DNA of 33,958 bases from an uncultured Gemmatimonadota bacterium. GTDB taxonomy: Bacteria; Gemmatimonadota; Gemmatimonadetes; Longimicrobiales; Longimicrobiaceae. Positions 32,041 through 33,958 of this stretch are shown piece by piece. The notes beneath the pieces are model-generated. The model was not told where the DNA came from and did no database searches. It saw nothing but the letters and a program-made list of their open reading frames with translations. The stretch is from positions 1-33,958 of the forward strand of contig CADCTW010000221.1 of the NCBI GenBank assembly GCA_902805735.1, in the 5' to 3' direction. The translations under genes and the position numbers were made by a program. How positions within the stretch are numbered: the stretch's first letter is position 1; every line of letters starts with the position of its first letter.

Positions 32041-32571
32041 CTACCGTGGCGCTCCAGCAGCCGCCGGAGGCTGGGGCGGAGGAGACGCGTGCCAGTGGAT
32101 CACCTCCCACTTGCCGCCGGCAGTGCGCCGGAAAACCAGGGACCTGCGCGCCGGCGACTCGTTGCCCAGGTGGAATGTCGCGATGGCCGCCCCGGCTCCC
32201 GCCATCTGGATCCGCAGGTCACGTGGGGCAAGTCCCTGGACCATGGGACGGCCGGCCCGGGTGCGAGCCTCGCGCTGAGCGCGCATGAACTCCCCGAAAA
32301 CACTCTCCACCGCCTCCCTCCCGTCCACGCGGCGCGGCCGCTGCGGGAACGGGAAGAACATGGTGATGTCGTCCGCGAGATAGGCGCGGAATGGCTCCCA
32401 TTGCAGGGAATCGAAGGCCGCGATGAAGCCCGCGGCGGCGCGGTGTGCTCCAGCCGAATCGGCGGCCTGCGCGCTCCCGGCGCCCGCCATCGTGTGCGCC
32501 GGGCCGGCCATGCGGGTAGTGGCGCAGCCGAGCAGCGAGCTCGCGAGCAGGAAACAGATCGCACTTCTCAT
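32041..32571 (-). CDS. NTF2/SnoaL-like lipoprotein
   Basis: 176 residues. The signal peptide has a lipobox (LLASSLLGC, Cys16). The mature part has the cone-shaped NTF2/SnoaL pattern: AHRAAAGFIAAFDSLQWEPF, RAYLADDITMFFPFPQRPRR, VDGREAVESVFGEFMRAQRE and a closing VFRRTAGGKWEVIHWHAS. Members of the fold bind or isomerise small molecules, or are non-enzymatic; the substrate here is unknown. ATG 32571 has a strong GGAGGGAAG upstream. It lies 95 bases after the end of the ADOP permease gene on the same strand, with a half palindromic repeat in the gap. The C-terminus is Pro/Ala-rich. Confidence 0.85.
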   Translation of the reverse strand: MRSAICFLLASSLLGCATTRMAGPAHTMAGAGSAQAADSAGAHRAAAGFIAAFDSLQWEPFRAYLADDITMFFPFPQRPRRVDGREAVESVFGEFMRAQREARTRAGRPMVQGLAPRDLRIQMAGAGAAIATFHLGNESPARRSLVFRRTAGGKWEVIHWHASPPPQPPAAAGAPR

Positions 32572-32611
32572 GGACTTCCCTCCGGTGAAATGAACAGGCA
32601 ACAGTGCTCCA

Positions 32612-32641
32612 GCTCTGTGCCTCTGTGTCTCTGTGTGAGAC
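32612..32641. repeat. Solo arm of the palindromic 8-mer repeat (copy 5)
   Basis: CTCTGTGC, CTCTGTGT and CTCTGTGT in tandem ending GTGTGAGA match the right arm of the other copies. No complementary left arm lies within reach, so this is a half copy. It sits between two minus-strand genes. Confidence 0.8.
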
Positions 32642-32666
32642 GATCCGTTCGGCTGGGTCCGCTTCG

Positions 32667-33958
32667 TCACTCGGACCGCAGGGTGGTGGCCGGGTCCACG
32701 CGCGCGGCGCGGCGCGCCGGGATCCAGGTGGCCGCCAGGGTGCAGGCCGTCACGGCGAGGGCGGCGGCGGCCAGCGTGGCCGGGTCCCACGCGGCGACAC
32801 CGGGGAGCTGCGCGTGGAGGAGGCGGCCCAGGCCCAGCGCGAGCAGAACCCCCAGCAGCAGCCCGCCCGCCGCCATCCGCACCGACTCGCCCACGAAGCC
32901 GCCCGCGATGCGCCGCCCCGCCGCGCCCAGCGCCGCGCGGATCCCGATCTCGCGCGTGCGGCGAGACACGGAGTACGACACCACGCCGTACACGCCCAGC
33001 GCAGCCAGCAGCGCGGCCGCCGCGCCCAGCAGCCCCAGCAGCGTGGCGGCGGTGCGCTGGACGAAGAAGGCGCCCGACGCGTGCTCGGCCAGGGTGCGCG
33101 GGCGCAGCACGGGGAGGCGCGGGTCCACCGCGGCCAGCGCGCTCCGCACCGCCGGGACGAGCGCGGCGGGCGCCCCGTCCGCGCGCACGTGCAGCGTGAC
33201 CCCCTCGGCCGGGCTCTGGGCGTAGGCGAGGTACGCGAAGCCGCCCGCCGGTTTGCCGAGCCCGTCGAAATCGTAGACGCCATCGCGCGCCACCCCCACC
33301 ACGGTGGCCTGGGCGCCGCCCACCTCCACCCGCCGCCCGATGGGGTCCGCCCCGGGCCACAGGCCGCGCGCCAGCGTCTCGTTGAGCACGACGGCGGCGG
33401 GCGCGCCGGGGCGGTCTTCGTCGCCGATGGCGCGGCCGCGCACGATGGGCATCCCCAGCGCAGCGAAGTACCCGGGGGTCACGTGGCTCACCTGCGTGAT
33501 CCGCTGGTCTCCGCCGTCCAGGGGCCGGGCGTCGGTGGCGTCCGCGCCCTGCACGCTCATCTGAACGAAGGTCGCCGCCCCCGCGGCGCGCACGCCTGGA
33601 AGCGCGCGCACCCGCTCCAGCACCCGCGCCACCGCGTCGCGCTGGCGCGCATCGTCGCGCACCCCCGCGAAGCCGAAGTCCGTCCCCACCAGGAGCACGC
33701 GCTCGGGGGTGCGGAAGCCGGCGTCCGCATCGTGGAGTGCCGCCAGGGCGCGGGCGAAAAGCCCGGCCGAGGCCAGCGCCAGCAGCGACAGCGCTACCTG
33801 GGACACCACGAGCGCGCCGCGCAGCCGCGACCGGTGCCCTCCCGCCCCCGGAGCACCGCGCCGCAGCGCGCCGGCCAGGTCCACGCGCGCCGCGCCCCAC
33901 GCCGGCGCCACCCCGAAGAGGAGGACGGCGGCCACCGCGACGGCGGCGGTGCCGGCGA
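32667..33958 (-). CDS. ADOP-type ABC transporter permease, C-terminal part (partial)
   Basis: The gene runs off the right edge; about 430 residues are present. They hold part of an FtsX block, then a MacB periplasmic-core domain (ALHDADAGFRTPERVLLVGT, VSHVTPGYFAALGMPIVRGR, LNETLARGLWPGADPIGRRV) and the last FtsX block with the family motif EIGIRAALGAAGRRI and the terminal AARVDPATTLRSE. This is the second half of an ADOP permease similar in layout to the one at 237-2657. No ATPase gene lies next to it. It would sit in the inner membrane; its cargo is unknown. The missing start lies beyond 33958. Confidence 0.9.
   Translation of the reverse strand, partial: AGTAAVAVAAVLLFGVAPAWGAARVDLAGALRRGAPGAGGHRSRLRGALVVSQVALSLLALASAGLFARALAALHDADAGFRTPERVLLVGTDFGFAGVRDDARQRDAVARVLERVRALPGVRAAGAATFVQMSVQGADATDARPLDGGDQRITQVSHVTPGYFAALGMPIVRGRAIGDEDRPGAPAAVVLNETLARGLWPGADPIGRRVEVGGAQATVVGVARDGVYDFDGLGKPAGGFAYLAYAQSPAEGVTLHVRADGAPAALVPAVRSALAAVDPRLPVLRPRTLAEHASGAFFVQRTAATLLGLLGAAAALLAALGVYGVVSYSVSRRTREIGIRAALGAAGRRIAGGFVGESVRMAAGGLLLGVLLALGLGRLLHAQLPGVAAWDPATLAAAALAVTACTLAATWIPARRAARVDPATTLRSE

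Noticed and set aside
1..33958. tRNA or rRNA genes, phage genes, a secondary-metabolite cluster
   Set aside because: I saw no tRNA-like cloverleaf, rRNA motif, capsid or terminase, and no NRPS/PKS or standard RiPP-modifying enzyme.

Overview
The window is about 34 kb of very GC-rich bacterial chromosome. The best guess is Gemmatimonadota, probably Longimicrobium-like. This rests on an ADOP-type (duplicated, orphan) ABC permease at each end, many Sec-exported or lipoprotein genes of unknown function, weak or absent Shine-Dalgarno sites, and scattered palindromes built from CACAGAG-type 8-mers. The taxon is inferred from gene content and memory of similar genomes; there is no rRNA here to confirm it.

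0-5.4 kb: a partial gene end, then a tight minus-strand operon. Reading 5372 to 237, it encodes a 71-residue exported peptide with six cysteines, an exported beta-propeller, a single-Cys thioredoxin-like protein, a DsbA-like CPSC oxidoreductase and an 806-residue ADOP permease. The last three genes are coupled by ATGA overlaps. I consider this the best candidate for an undescribed system: a secreted disulfide-rich peptide with its own oxidoreductases and membrane complex.

5.5-10.6 kb: an exported DPP-IV-type peptidase, a glycine-zipper lipoprotein with a small two-helix membrane protein, and a graveyard holding an IS630-like transposase remnant and a frameshifted cbrC fragment that stops exactly at one of the palindromes.

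10.8-16.4 kb: a TonB-C domain protein, small lipoproteins, an intact CbrC-family gene, a frameshifted lipoprotein gene, a PHB-depolymerase-like esterase and an exported protein of unknown function. The last two flank a hairpin-rich intergenic region with a 30-bp perfect palindrome.

16.7-21.7 kb: a LytS-type histidine kinase with its LytTR regulator, a membrane-anchored class C beta-lactamase-like protein and a PQQ-like propeller. 21.9-25.0 kb: immunity-type genes (a broken SUKH gene, an intact SUKH gene and a TIGR02996-DUF1963 fusion) with no visible toxin.

25.3-34.0 kb: a DUF234-type ATPase/nuclease behind a twin-palindrome operator; PlsY overlapping a GNAT-aminotransferase fusion; an apparently exported SAM methyltransferase; a lower-GC Xre-ImmA/IrrE plus DUF4411 (PIN) pair ending in a perfect hairpin; an NTF2-like lipoprotein; and the 3' part of a second ADOP permease running off the window.
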